A DNA stretch of 64,000 nt from Pelagadaptatus aseana (GTDB taxonomy: Bacteria > Pseudomonadota > Gammaproteobacteria > Pseudomonadales > Cellvibrionaceae), in the NCBI GenBank assembly GCA_040365065.1, contig BAABNI010000001.1, positions 186,001 through 250,000 on the forward strand. Reading direction: 5' to 3'. Of this stretch, positions 17,325 through 25,711 are shown one piece after another. How positions within the stretch are numbered: position 1 is the stretch's first letter; each line of letters starts with the position of its first letter. Under the pieces are notes generated by a model. It saw only the letters and a program-made list of their open reading frames with translations, was not told where the DNA came from and searched no databases. The position numbers were made by a program, and so were the translations under genes.

Positions 17325-17367
17325 CATAGGGTAAACGTGATTGATAGCTGACGGTTCACGCGCTATG
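17325..17367. repeat. Imperfect inverted repeat between GFA and isomerase genes
   Basis: CATAG (17325-17329) pairs with CTATG (17363-17367), and inner CGTG pairs with CACG. It lies between two genes of the AT-rich island. Upstream, GCATAATAAG overlaps the end of the GFA gene, as an attC start would, but no matching far end is found. It may be a decayed cassette boundary. Confidence 0.35.
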
Positions 17368-17390
17368 AATTGGGAAAAAGGAATTGCTAT

Positions 17391-18014
17391 ATGACGGATG
17401 AAAGAAGCATTGAAAATATCAAAAAGGTTGAATTCTTTTTTGATTTAGGCAGCCCGTATAGCTACTTTGCTGCTACTCAGATTGAGGGTATCGAAAGCAG
17501 GCATGATGTTGTTTTCGAATGGCGCCCCATGCTATTGGGTGGGTTATTTAAGAATGTGAAGAATGCGTCCCCTTTTTACGTTGAATCGGCAAATAAGAAG
17601 AAGTATTTATTACACGATTTACAAGCGTGGGCAGCATACTATGGTGTTTCGTTCAGTCTACCAAATAACTTCCCACCAAATAGCTTAACTGCAATGCGTG
17701 GCGCAGTGATCGCAGCGGAGCTTGGTTTGGTGAAGCCATACGTGATGCAAGCTTACCATGCTTACTTTTCGGATAATGTCGATATTTCTGAGGTTGAGAT
17801 TGTCGAAATGCTGGCTTCTAATATAGGCATTCCTCGTTCAACATTTCAGCAAATGTTATCGGATCGCGAGATTAAGCAGAGACTGATAGTGAATACCGAA
17901 GAGGCCGCTGGTCGAGGAGCTTTTGGTGCTCCAACATTTTTTTATAATGGGGAAATGTTTTTTGGCAACGATCGATTGTGTTTATTAGAGAGTGCCATTG
18001 TTAAAAACGCTTAA
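17391..18014 (+). CDS. 2-hydroxychromene-2-carboxylate isomerase-like DsbA-fold protein
   Basis: A 207-residue kappa-class GST/DsbA-fold protein. FFFDLGSPYSYFAATQI is the typical first strand and active-site Ser region, and GRGAFGAPTFFYNGEMFFG is the typical cis-Pro block. The founding enzyme isomerises a naphthalene breakdown product with glutathione; no aromatic catabolic genes are near, so the substrate here is unknown. The ATG at 17391 has AAGGA about ten bases upstream. The stop codon overlaps GCTTAACC, another attC-like start. It is the last gene of the AT-rich island. Confidence 0.82.
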   Translation: MTDERSIENIKKVEFFFDLGSPYSYFAATQIEGIESRHDVVFEWRPMLLGGLFKNVKNASPFYVESANKKKYLLHDLQAWAAYYGVSFSLPNNFPPNSLTAMRGAVIAAELGLVKPYVMQAYHAYFSDNVDISEVEIVEMLASNIGIPRSTFQQMLSDREIKQRLIVNTEEAAGRGAFGAPTFFYNGEMFFGNDRLCLLESAIVKNA

Positions 18015-18084
18015 CCATACGCTGCAGACGGGCATTTTGCTCCGCTGATCTGTAACTGACATCCTTAAACGCCAAGGCACAACC

Positions 18085-18549
18085 ATGAACCCCAACACAC
18101 AATTACTGCAAACCTTCTACACCAGCTTCCAGAAGCTGGACGGTGAGGGCATGGCCGAGTGTTACCACCCCGATGTGCATTTTTCTGATCCGGTATTTCC
18201 GGATTTAACCGGTGATAACGCCGCTGCCATGTGGAAGATGCTGTGCGCGCAAGCGCGGGATTTTGAATTGCATTTTCACAGCATTGAGGCCGATGACCAC
18301 AAAGGCCGTGCCTGCTGGGAGGCCAGGTACTGTTTTTCGGCAACGGGGCGAAAAGTTCACAACAAGGTGACGGCTGAGTTTGAATTTCAGGACGGCAAAA
18401 TCATTAAGCACACCGATGACTTCAGCTTTTGGAAGTGGAGCGCCATGGCGCTGGGTCCGGCCGGACTGATACTGGGCTGGAGCTCGCTGTTGAAAAACAA
18501 GGTGCAAAAACAAGCGGCCAAAGGGCTCGGCCTTTACAGCCAACAATAA
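18085..18549 (+). CDS. SnoaL/NTF2-like nuclear transport factor 2 family protein
   Basis: A 154-residue protein with the SnoaL-like cone fold. Typical blocks are FYTSFQKLDGEGMAECYHPD, HFSDPVFPDL and the end block IIKHTDDFSFWKWSAMALGP. Proteins of this group bind or isomerise small hydrophobic molecules, but most have no known role. Base composition returns to that of the chromosome here, so this gene marks the right flank of the AT-rich island. It converges on an AraC regulator gene, 11 bases away. Confidence 0.82.
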   Translation: MNPNTQLLQTFYTSFQKLDGEGMAECYHPDVHFSDPVFPDLTGDNAAAMWKMLCAQARDFELHFHSIEADDHKGRACWEARYCFSATGRKVHNKVTAEFEFQDGKIIKHTDDFSFWKWSAMALGPAGLILGWSSLLKNKVQKQAAKGLGLYSQQ

Positions 18550-18560
18550 TAACTGACACG

Positions 18561-19565
18561 CTAACGTTGGCCGGCACACACACGCCGGTACTCACCCGGT
18601 GAACAGCCTTCCACCGACCGGAAGCTACGACGAAAATTCGCCACATCCTGATACCCCAGCGCACCGGCAATGGCCTCAACACTGAGGCTGGTTTCACGCA
18701 AATACTCTCGGGCCCGTTCCAGCACCACCGCTACCTTTAATTCCCGAAAGGTGTGCCCCTCCTGCTGCAGGCGACGATTCAGGGTGCGCTCGGACACATG
18801 CAATCGCCCGGCAACAAACGCCAGCCCCGGCAAAGGCGTGTCGCAACTGCGCAGCAGCGATTTCACGTGGTAACTGTAAGAGGATTGGTTTTGCTCACCG
18901 AGCTCTTCAATCTGTTGTGAAAGCAACTGCAGGGCCTGCTCCCAGACCTCGCGGTTGTAGAACGGCGAGTGCCGATCCAGATATTGCTTGGGCACCACCA
19001 CCGCAATCGATTCCTCACCGAACAGCACCGGCGAGGCAAACCACTGCTGATAGAGGTCGGCGTATGCGGGAGGCTGGTGCCGCACCATATACACTCCGTC
19101 GTGCATTTTGAAGCCAAGCACCATCTGCAAATAGTTCTGCATCATAAACAGCACCGACTCGGCGTGAAATCGCTCGGTGACGCTGATCTTGTCAGAGAAT
19201 TCAAATGACAGCCTCAACCCCTGATGACTGGAGAACACCTCGCCCTTGGCGTAGCTGGCGTGCAACCGGGTAAAGGCGTTGATGATCTGAAACCCCTCGC
19301 GAATGGAGGGCGCGGCAGCCGCCGCCGACCCCACGGTGCCCAGAGTTAACACCCCGGCGCGGGTACCGATGATTTTGCCGATGTGGTCATCACACAACCT
19401 GTCGGCATTGAGCAACAGCTTCTGAAAAGCCTCCATGGAAATATTGGCACCGGATTCCAGATCCTCGCGGGTCAGACCGGTGTCGAGCAACATCGCCTCC
19501 TGCACCTCGGCAGCGGCCACACTCTGCATCAGAAACAATGCGTAGACAGGGGAAATAAAATCCAT
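18561..19565 (-). CDS. AraC-family regulator (arabinose-bd/OruR type)
   Basis: A 334-residue regulator from the ATG at 19565; a longer upstream frame would run into the promoter region of the desaturase gene. The N-terminal domain (about 10-200) is of the type found in OruR and similar regulators that sense fatty or amino acids. The C-terminal HTH pair contains RLHVSERTLNRRLQQEGHTF and GALGYQDVANFRRSF. It is divergent from a membrane desaturase gene with 143 bases between starts. That makes control of the lipid-modifying genes likely, though this is inferred. Confidence 0.88.
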   Translation of the reverse strand: MDFISPVYALFLMQSVAAAEVQEAMLLDTGLTREDLESGANISMEAFQKLLLNADRLCDDHIGKIIGTRAGVLTLGTVGSAAAAAPSIREGFQIINAFTRLHASYAKGEVFSSHQGLRLSFEFSDKISVTERFHAESVLFMMQNYLQMVLGFKMHDGVYMVRHQPPAYADLYQQWFASPVLFGEESIAVVVPKQYLDRHSPFYNREVWEQALQLLSQQIEELGEQNQSSYSYHVKSLLRSCDTPLPGLAFVAGRLHVSERTLNRRLQQEGHTFRELKVAVVLERAREYLRETSLSVEAIAGALGYQDVANFRRSFRSVEGCSPGEYRRVCAGQR

Positions 19566-19708
19566 TCGATTCGCCAAATAGTTTATTTGTGGCGAATTAT
19601 GACACCGTTTTGGCGCAACAAACACTCCGATGCCATCACGCTTTTGGCGACCATAAAGCAACCGAAGACACCAATAAACAAGCAACCGACAACACAAATA
19701 AACAACCT

Positions 19709-20644
19709 ATGGATACCGCCATGAACACAGACACTGCCGCAACCAGCCCCGATCATCAGGCGCTCAAGGTTGCATCCGAGCACATGGGCCAACTGGCCTG
19801 GCCAACGGCGATCTACGCCAGCAGCGTACTGCTCGGCTACGCCCTGCTGATCGTCTTCACACTGCAACAACTGATCCCCCTGTGGGCGGTCGCTCTGGGC
19901 AGTGCCCTGCTGACCTATCTGGCCTACACCACCCTGCATGAATCGGCCCACAACAACATATCGGGCAAGTACGCCCAGTGGCGCTGGCTCAATGAAGCGC
20001 TGGGTTATCTGTCAGCCATGGTGCTGTGCATGCCCCTAACCGCTCACCGGGTCGAGCATCTGGCGCACCATCGCTTTACTAACGACCCCGACACCGATCC
20101 GGACGCCATACTGGCCGGCTGCGGCAACTCGCCGATTAAAGTGTTCACCACCGCGATTCATCTGTTGATCCGACAGTACAGCTATTATCTCGACACCCGC
20201 TGGGGTAAGGCGCCTACCAAAGAAAAATGTATTTTTCTGGCGGAAGTCTGCGCCGCCATCACCTTTCGCGGTATGTTTATCGCACTGGGGCTGTGGCAGG
20301 AAGCACTGGCGCTGTTTGTGATTGGCAACATTGGCGGGCTGGGCATCACCCTGTATCTGTTCGCCTACATCGTTCACCACCCACACACCCAAACCGCCCG
20401 CTATGAAGGCACCTCCACCATTCGCGTACCGGGTAAAATGAACAGCCTGCTGACCGGTCTGTGGGTCTACCAGAATTACCACTCCATTCACCACCTGTTC
20501 CCCAAGGTGCCCTTCTATCGCTATCGCCAGGTGTTCGATCGCATCGAGCCCATCATGCGGGAGAAGAACGCCCCGGTGTATCGGCTGACATGGCGAGGCT
20601 TACAAACCGACCATGTGCAAACCGACTCTTGTCAAACCGACTAG
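19709..20644 (+). CDS. Fatty acid desaturase family protein
   Basis: A di-iron integral membrane desaturase or hydroxylase of about 311 residues. Histidine boxes are TLHESAHNN, HRVEHLAHHRFTNDPDTD and NYHSIHHLFP, with four or so membrane segments between them. The third box HxxHHLFP is typical of acyl-lipid desaturases and carotene ketolase/hydroxylase relatives, so the exact substrate is open. Two adjacent ATG codons (19709 and 19721) are possible starts; a longer frame upstream overlaps the regulator promoter. It is followed by a sterol-desaturase-family gene 124 bases downstream. Confidence 0.88.
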   Translation: MDTAMNTDTAATSPDHQALKVASEHMGQLAWPTAIYASSVLLGYALLIVFTLQQLIPLWAVALGSALLTYLAYTTLHESAHNNISGKYAQWRWLNEALGYLSAMVLCMPLTAHRVEHLAHHRFTNDPDTDPDAILAGCGNSPIKVFTTAIHLLIRQYSYYLDTRWGKAPTKEKCIFLAEVCAAITFRGMFIALGLWQEALALFVIGNIGGLGITLYLFAYIVHHPHTQTARYEGTSTIRVPGKMNSLLTGLWVYQNYHSIHHLFPKVPFYRYRQVFDRIEPIMREKNAPVYRLTWRGLQTDHVQTDSCQTD

Positions 20645-20767
20645 GACAGGGTTGAACAAACCACCCAGATGGCCGAATCGGATATAAACTGGCAGTCTGG
20701 GTGATGTCTGACAGCATCGGCACATCACACAATATCCCCACGCTAACAACAACATGGGGATCTGCCG

Positions 20768-21661
20768 ATGCAGGATTTTCTGATTCACGCCAGTCTGTTT
20801 CTAGCCATCGTCATCGCCTTTGTTCTGGTACTGGTGAGTTATGAAAACTGGTACTGGAGCAAGCGCGACAACAGTAAAACGCTGGGTTTGAAAGAGGTGC
20901 TCAGTAACTTTTCTCTGGGCTCCAGTTACAAATTGATCGACGCGGTTGTGATCGCCCTGACCGTGGTTCTTTTTTATGATGAGATCAAATCCTTCGGCCT
21001 CAATCTGGCCATGGGCGATCAGTGGTATATGTGGCTGGTGACGTTTTTCGCGGTAGATCTGGGTTTTTATGTTCTGCACCTGACCATGCACAAGGTGCGC
21101 TGGTTCTGGACATCCCACGTCACCCATCACTCGTCGGACCGCTACAACTATTCCGTGGCGTTGCGTCAGAATTTTACCATCGCCCTCAATGGCACCATGT
21201 TGATTCTCTGGGTTCCGGCCGCCTTGATCGGCTTCGATATGAACATGGTGCTGCTGGCACTGGAAATTAATCTCTTGTACCAATTCCTGCTCCATACGGA
21301 GATGCCTTCGCCGCTGGATCGTCTGGGCCTGATATTCAACACCCCCTCCCATCACAGGGTGCACCACGGCTGCAAACCCGAACAGATCGACACCAACTTC
21401 GGCGGCACCCTGATCATCTGGGATCGCCTGTTCGGTACCTTTGTGTCGGAGCAGGACGCGGGTGAATTGAGTTATGGCATCACCCGCAACCAACCGCGCA
21501 GCTACAATCCGTTTACACTGCTGTTTCACGAATGGCGCGACATGCTGGCTGATCTGTGGCAGACCAGAGATTTGCGGGTATTATGGAAAGGCCCCGGCTG
21601 GATTGATCAGCGCCAGACCGATAAAAGCCAAGCGCCATCTGAAACCGCCAATACCCTATAA
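20768..21661 (+). CDS. Sterol desaturase/fatty acid hydroxylase family protein
   Basis: A 297-residue di-iron membrane enzyme of the fatty acid hydroxylase superfamily. The first membrane segment is at residues 5-25 and others lie near 60-100 and 135-165. The histidine motifs HLTMHKVRWFW, SHVTHHSSDRYN, HTEM and PSHHRVHHGC match the family's eight-histidine set. Members hydroxylate or desaturate sterols, fatty acids or alkylglycerols; which of these applies cannot be told. It lies between a fatty acid desaturase and an AraC regulator on the same strand, suggesting one lipid-modification module. Confidence 0.9.
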   Translation: MQDFLIHASLFLAIVIAFVLVLVSYENWYWSKRDNSKTLGLKEVLSNFSLGSSYKLIDAVVIALTVVLFYDEIKSFGLNLAMGDQWYMWLVTFFAVDLGFYVLHLTMHKVRWFWTSHVTHHSSDRYNYSVALRQNFTIALNGTMLILWVPAALIGFDMNMVLLALEINLLYQFLLHTEMPSPLDRLGLIFNTPSHHRVHHGCKPEQIDTNFGGTLIIWDRLFGTFVSEQDAGELSYGITRNQPRSYNPFTLLFHEWRDMLADLWQTRDLRVLWKGPGWIDQRQTDKSQAPSETANTL

Positions 21662-21676
21662 GGTCGCCAACCCGTC

Positions 21677-22675
21677 ATGCCTTACCGTTCCGAAATTCAC
21701 GTCGACTACCTCTATGGGCTGCTGGAGTTACTCGAACAATCCGGTGCCAGCCCGGTTGAATTGTGTGAATCACTGAACATCCAATTGCCCGAGGAGGGCA
21801 TGGTCAGTCTGGATCTGCTCGCCAGTCTGGTTGACTACGCTCAAACCAGCCTGCAGGGAGCTTCACTGGGCTATCAATTGGGCAATCGCATGGCCCCGGG
21901 CATGCACGGCTATCTGGGTTACGCCGCGCAAAGCAGCCACACCGTTTATGACGCGCTACTGATTGACGAGCAGTACATCAGCACCCGCATCACTTCTCTG
22001 GGGTTTATTGCCAGCCCCTATCAGGAAGGCATGGAGCTGACCCTGAGCTTTTCGGAACCCATGGGCAATCTGGAACAATTTATTGTCGAGTTTGTTATTT
22101 TTTCCCTGTCCCAGTTTTATCGGGCATTACTGCCCAGCTCACAACTAACGATGACGGCCAAAGTGCGTTACCCCCAACCGGCACACAGTTACAGTCACAG
22201 GGGGCACATCCATTGGCAATTTGATTGCGCCAACAACAGTCTGTGGATTCCCAACTCGGTGCTGCAACAAAAATTGCCTTCGGCCGACAAGATTCTGCTG
22301 CAACTTTCCACGGAGCAATGCCGCGCGCAACTGCAGAGCTATAAAACCAAATTCGACAACATCAGCCGGCGCACCCGCAGCCAACTGGCCAGTCGGCTGG
22401 CCTCACCACCGACCCTGTCGGAGCTGGCAAAATTTCAGGGCGTCAGCGAGCGGACCTACCGGCGCCTGCTGGAAAAAGAAGGCACGTCTTACAATGAATT
22501 ACTGCGGGAGTTGCGCATCGAGCGCGCGCAACATCTGCTGAGAACCACGCCACTGGCTGTAGACGACATTGCCCACATCATTGGCTATGACAGCCCCAAC
22601 AGTTTCAAGCGGCTTTTTAAAAGCTGGACTCACCAGACTCCCGGTCAATACCGCAAGTCCGGTCGAAGCGAATAG
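21677..22675 (+). CDS. AraC-family transcriptional regulator
   Basis: A 332-residue regulator of the same general type as the one at 18561-19565, with an N-terminal arabinose-bd/OruR-like domain and a C-terminal HTH pair. The HTH is visible as ELAKFQGVSERTYRRLLEKE and IAHIIGYDSPNSFKRLFK, ending in TPGQYRKSG. It begins 15 bases after the sterol-desaturase-family gene, so it is probably in that operon and may regulate it. The two regulators enclose the two membrane oxidases. Confidence 0.88.
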   Translation: MPYRSEIHVDYLYGLLELLEQSGASPVELCESLNIQLPEEGMVSLDLLASLVDYAQTSLQGASLGYQLGNRMAPGMHGYLGYAAQSSHTVYDALLIDEQYISTRITSLGFIASPYQEGMELTLSFSEPMGNLEQFIVEFVIFSLSQFYRALLPSSQLTMTAKVRYPQPAHSYSHRGHIHWQFDCANNSLWIPNSVLQQKLPSADKILLQLSTEQCRAQLQSYKTKFDNISRRTRSQLASRLASPPTLSELAKFQGVSERTYRRLLEKEGTSYNELLRELRIERAQHLLRTTPLAVDDIAHIIGYDSPNSFKRLFKSWTHQTPGQYRKSGRSE

Positions 22676-22683
22676 CAACCGGG

Positions 22684-22902
22684 TCAGGCCAGACTGGCTT
22701 TGAAAGCGGCCGGGTCCTGATTGAACGATTCAACACAGCGCTGACAGACACAGGCCTTGCGTCTGGCCTGCTCGGGCAACAGCGCCAGCAATTCCTGCGG
22801 CACACTCAAGGTAAAACACCAGCAGGGTTTATCGTCCTGGGCACCACAGGCATTGGACTGGTGACAAAAGGGGCACTGAAACTGATCGAACTGCTCAACC
22901 AT
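22684..22902 (-). CDS. Cysteine-rich CWC family protein
   Basis: A 72-residue protein with a CPFC motif near the N terminus, CGAQDDKPCWCF in the middle, and CVCQRC at residues around 51-56. This is the pattern of the cysteine-rich CWC family, presumed to bind zinc. The name comes from the CWC tripeptide. No function is known. It is convergent with the AraC gene, 8 bases apart, and lies 12 bases downstream of the M48 protease gene on the same strand. Confidence 0.85.
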   Translation of the reverse strand: MVEQFDQFQCPFCHQSNACGAQDDKPCWCFTLSVPQELLALLPEQARRKACVCQRCVESFNQDPAAFKASLA

Positions 22903-22914
22903 AAAAACTTACCG

Positions 22915-24111
22915 TTACTCGTCTCTGAATTTAAGCAGCCGCTCTTCGGTGGCGGGATGACTGCTCAGGTAATCCCCCCAGCTTTCTCCCATGTTCGTCG
23001 GCGCTTCGATTTCTCCCGCCAACACCTTGTGCAGGCAGCCCTGCTCAAACTGGCGATAGGCGGCCTCGGCATCCACCTCGGCCTCGGGGTCAGCGCAACT
23101 GCCGTCCGGTGACTGCATACAGATACTGAACAACTGCAGCCGCGACATCAAATCAGGGAAGCTGGATTTATCGATGTTGTGCTCCAGCAAATAGCTCAGG
23201 GCAAAATCGTCCGACTCCCGTTCATAATTTCTTGAGTAGGCCATCTCGGTGAGAAAAATCGGCAGGGCCAGAAAAATTTCAGCCGTGGCGCCCACATCGC
23301 CGGACATCATCAACAGCATAAAAGCCAGCATCGAGTTCTGAACCAGAGAGCGCATGCCATGCCGGTAATACACGTGACCGATTTCATGAGCCAGCACCGC
23401 CAGCAGTTGATCGTCATGCTGGGCCAGCCGCACCATCTGATCGGTAAACACAATCGTGCCATCGGGCAGGGCAAAGGCATTGGCTCCCATTCCGGCACCA
23501 TCGCGAAACAACACCCGAACATTCAAGTCGGCGTAGTGATCCAGCGCCGGTTGAAAATGTTGGAGCACCCGATCGCTGACTTCCGGTTCCAGCGTGCTGG
23601 CTTCAAACACACTGCTGTCGAGCAACTCCATGGTCTGCTCCGATGCCAGACTCAACACATCCGGCGGCAACTGATAGGCAATCCATTTGGATACAGCCGG
23701 CACACCATAAACCGTTGACCAGGTACCGACGGCAATCACCACCAGCAGCGCCAGCAACCCATAGCGGATTTTTGACTCCATCAGGTGCAGCAATTTTGCC
23801 ATGGCGCTGGCGGGATGGCTGATGCCTTCGGCGCGCAACTGCTCAATCAGGGCATCCACGCCGTCGTTATCCAGCGTTTCAAATTTCTGACCATCGGCGA
23901 ACTCGAAATAGCGCGGCGTATTACCAAGCCGGGAGGAAAGTTTAACGTTTAACCACTGGTCCTGATGCAATGGCAGCGAGTCATCGTCAGCGACCACCTG
24001 CATGTCACCGCGTTCACTTATCTGCAGAGTGCAAACTTGCTGGCGCGAACTGCTGCCGTCGTACCAGCGGCCTTCAAAACGTCCCACAAACTTTCCTCCG
24101 GCGTTGCTCAC
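22915..24111 (-). CDS. M48 family zinc metallopeptidase, membrane-anchored
   Basis: A 398-residue protein. The first 100 residues carry a small beta-rich domain (WYDGSSSRQQVCTLQI...), then a membrane segment (about 118-138), then an M48 peptidase with HEIGHVYYRH as zinc site and a downstream ESDDFALSYLL that supplies the Glu ligand. Related proteins are periplasmic or membrane proteases similar to HtpX and BepA. The gene ends a pair with the DUF898 gene, 5 bases upstream, so the two are cotranscribed. This pairing is recurrent in gammaproteobacteria; the substrate is not known. Confidence 0.88.
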   Translation of the reverse strand: MSNAGGKFVGRFEGRWYDGSSSRQQVCTLQISERGDMQVVADDDSLPLHQDQWLNVKLSSRLGNTPRYFEFADGQKFETLDNDGVDALIEQLRAEGISHPASAMAKLLHLMESKIRYGLLALLVVIAVGTWSTVYGVPAVSKWIAYQLPPDVLSLASEQTMELLDSSVFEASTLEPEVSDRVLQHFQPALDHYADLNVRVLFRDGAGMGANAFALPDGTIVFTDQMVRLAQHDDQLLAVLAHEIGHVYYRHGMRSLVQNSMLAFMLLMMSGDVGATAEIFLALPIFLTEMAYSRNYERESDDFALSYLLEHNIDKSSFPDLMSRLQLFSICMQSPDGSCADPEAEVDAEAAYRQFEQGCLHKVLAGEIEAPTNMGESWGDYLSSHPATEERLLKFRDE

Positions 24112-24116
24112 GGTGA

Positions 24117-25571
24117 TTACAATCCGAAATCAAAATCGAACACTTCACCCAGCTCTTCACCCAGGGCACTGACTTGTTGTTGCTCATCGGCAACAAACTC
24201 GTCGAGATCCGACTGCGCTTCAAAACTGACGTGCTCGGCAATGTAATTGGCCGTTCGCACCGCCGCCCAGGGACGATACAAACCAATGGTCAACACGGTA
24301 AACAGAGTGTTGGTAAACAGCAGCCAGGCGTAAGAATTCAATTGCAACCGGGCACTGAAACCATTCAACCCCAAGGTCGCGTTATTGAAATTCAGGTTTT
24401 TAATGTGCACCGTAAAATACGCAAACAAATACAAGTACATGGTCAGCACAATCAAACCGAACAGCAAGGGCAGGGTCGCCTGCACCAAACCTGCCAACAC
24501 CCCACCCAGCAGACCGATACCAAACAGCATCAGAAAAATGCGGTAGTAATCGCGGGCACCGGCGTGATACTCAAACTCACTGGTGCCATAGCGGTAGCCA
24601 TTGATCATAAACTGATGCTGCTTACAGACTGCCAGTGGCATCAGAATACCCAGCGTTAGGGCGCCCAATACCGGCCAGACAATAAACGCCATCAGGGCGC
24701 CTTTGATATCACCCTTAAAATTAAAGCGAATGTTGCGATACGCGCTGTAGCGGGCATTAAAGGCCAGTGAGCGAACCACCATCCACGGCAGAAACACGAT
24801 CAGCACCAAAAACAGGGCAATCCCCAGCGGCGGGAAAAAATTACCCGCCAGGGTGTAGATCGCAAAAAAGGCCACCGCAATCAGGCGGCCCTTTAGAATG
24901 CTGATGGGGCTGGCCAGATACTCGAAACGACTGCCGTCGAGATCGGTATTGCTATAGAAGTAACGCTTGTTGCGCACCTTGGCCCAGGCGGAGTAAATCC
25001 CCAGAGTCACAATCGTCAGCAAAATATTGACGATCCATATTTTGAAATATTCCGAACCGTTGCCGGTAAACTTGAACGGCAGGGTTTTCAGCCCCCCCGC
25101 GTCGACGTCGTCAGCATCATTAACCCGATCCCCATCGCCGGCAACCGTTTGGGAAGTGCCGGCAACCGCTTGAGAAGTCTCGGCAACGGACGCCTCAATG
25201 CGCGCACCGGTATTGGCGATGGCGTAGGAAGCCGCTGGGGCTTCGACAGCGGCATTGCTTTGCGTGGTTTCAAGTTCGGACAGCTGCAAACCGGCAGCGG
25301 GCAATTCAGGGCTGATGTAGATGCGCGCGCCCGCATCGGACAGGACCTCGCGATAGCGCTTGGCGGCGGCTTCATCGAGGCCGGATTTGAGTACCGCCGA
25401 GGGCACAGAGAAAATCTTTTCCACCCGCTCGGCACTTTGTTTGAACAATCTGGCAAACTCCTGCTTTACCCCGTCCTCGGTAAAACCATCCAGAACTTCC
25501 CCTTTGAATACAATGTCGTAGCTCACTTGAGACAACGCCTCCTTATTATGATTATTGTTTCCTGCGCTCAT
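24117..25571 (-). CDS. DUF898 (YjgN-like) membrane protein with an N-terminal extension
   Basis: A 484-residue protein. Residues 1-170 form a cytoplasmic part with a charged region and an A/V/S-rich linker. From about 172 onward it matches YjgN/DUF898: FTGNGSEYFKIWIVNILLTI, GIYSAWAKVRNKRYFYSNT and GLYRPWAAVRTANYIAEHV, with about six membrane segments. The family has no proven function. The first 80 residues (YDIVFKGEVLDGFTEDGVKQ) resemble a small module found on other membrane proteins with this domain. It is cotranscribed with the M48 peptidase gene. Confidence 0.85.
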   Translation of the reverse strand: MSAGNNNHNKEALSQVSYDIVFKGEVLDGFTEDGVKQEFARLFKQSAERVEKIFSVPSAVLKSGLDEAAAKRYREVLSDAGARIYISPELPAAGLQLSELETTQSNAAVEAPAASYAIANTGARIEASVAETSQAVAGTSQTVAGDGDRVNDADDVDAGGLKTLPFKFTGNGSEYFKIWIVNILLTIVTLGIYSAWAKVRNKRYFYSNTDLDGSRFEYLASPISILKGRLIAVAFFAIYTLAGNFFPPLGIALFLVLIVFLPWMVVRSLAFNARYSAYRNIRFNFKGDIKGALMAFIVWPVLGALTLGILMPLAVCKQHQFMINGYRYGTSEFEYHAGARDYYRIFLMLFGIGLLGGVLAGLVQATLPLLFGLIVLTMYLYLFAYFTVHIKNLNFNNATLGLNGFSARLQLNSYAWLLFTNTLFTVLTIGLYRPWAAVRTANYIAEHVSFEAQSDLDEFVADEQQQVSALGEELGEVFDFDFGL

Positions 25572-25711
25572 ACTAACCCCGATGTAAAGCCTCTGCCATC
25601 TCCGACACTGGCCCCATTAAAAATTAGTGACGCCTGATTCAGCATCGACTGCAGACTGGCATCAAACCTGCTGTAAACATTCAAACTTCCACGGACGAAT
25701 GGAGCACTGCA

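Noticed and set aside
15499..18014. A genomic island integrated by a tRNA-type integrase
   Set aside because: No tRNA gene, integrase or flanking direct repeat was found; the boundary motifs fit cassette sites better.
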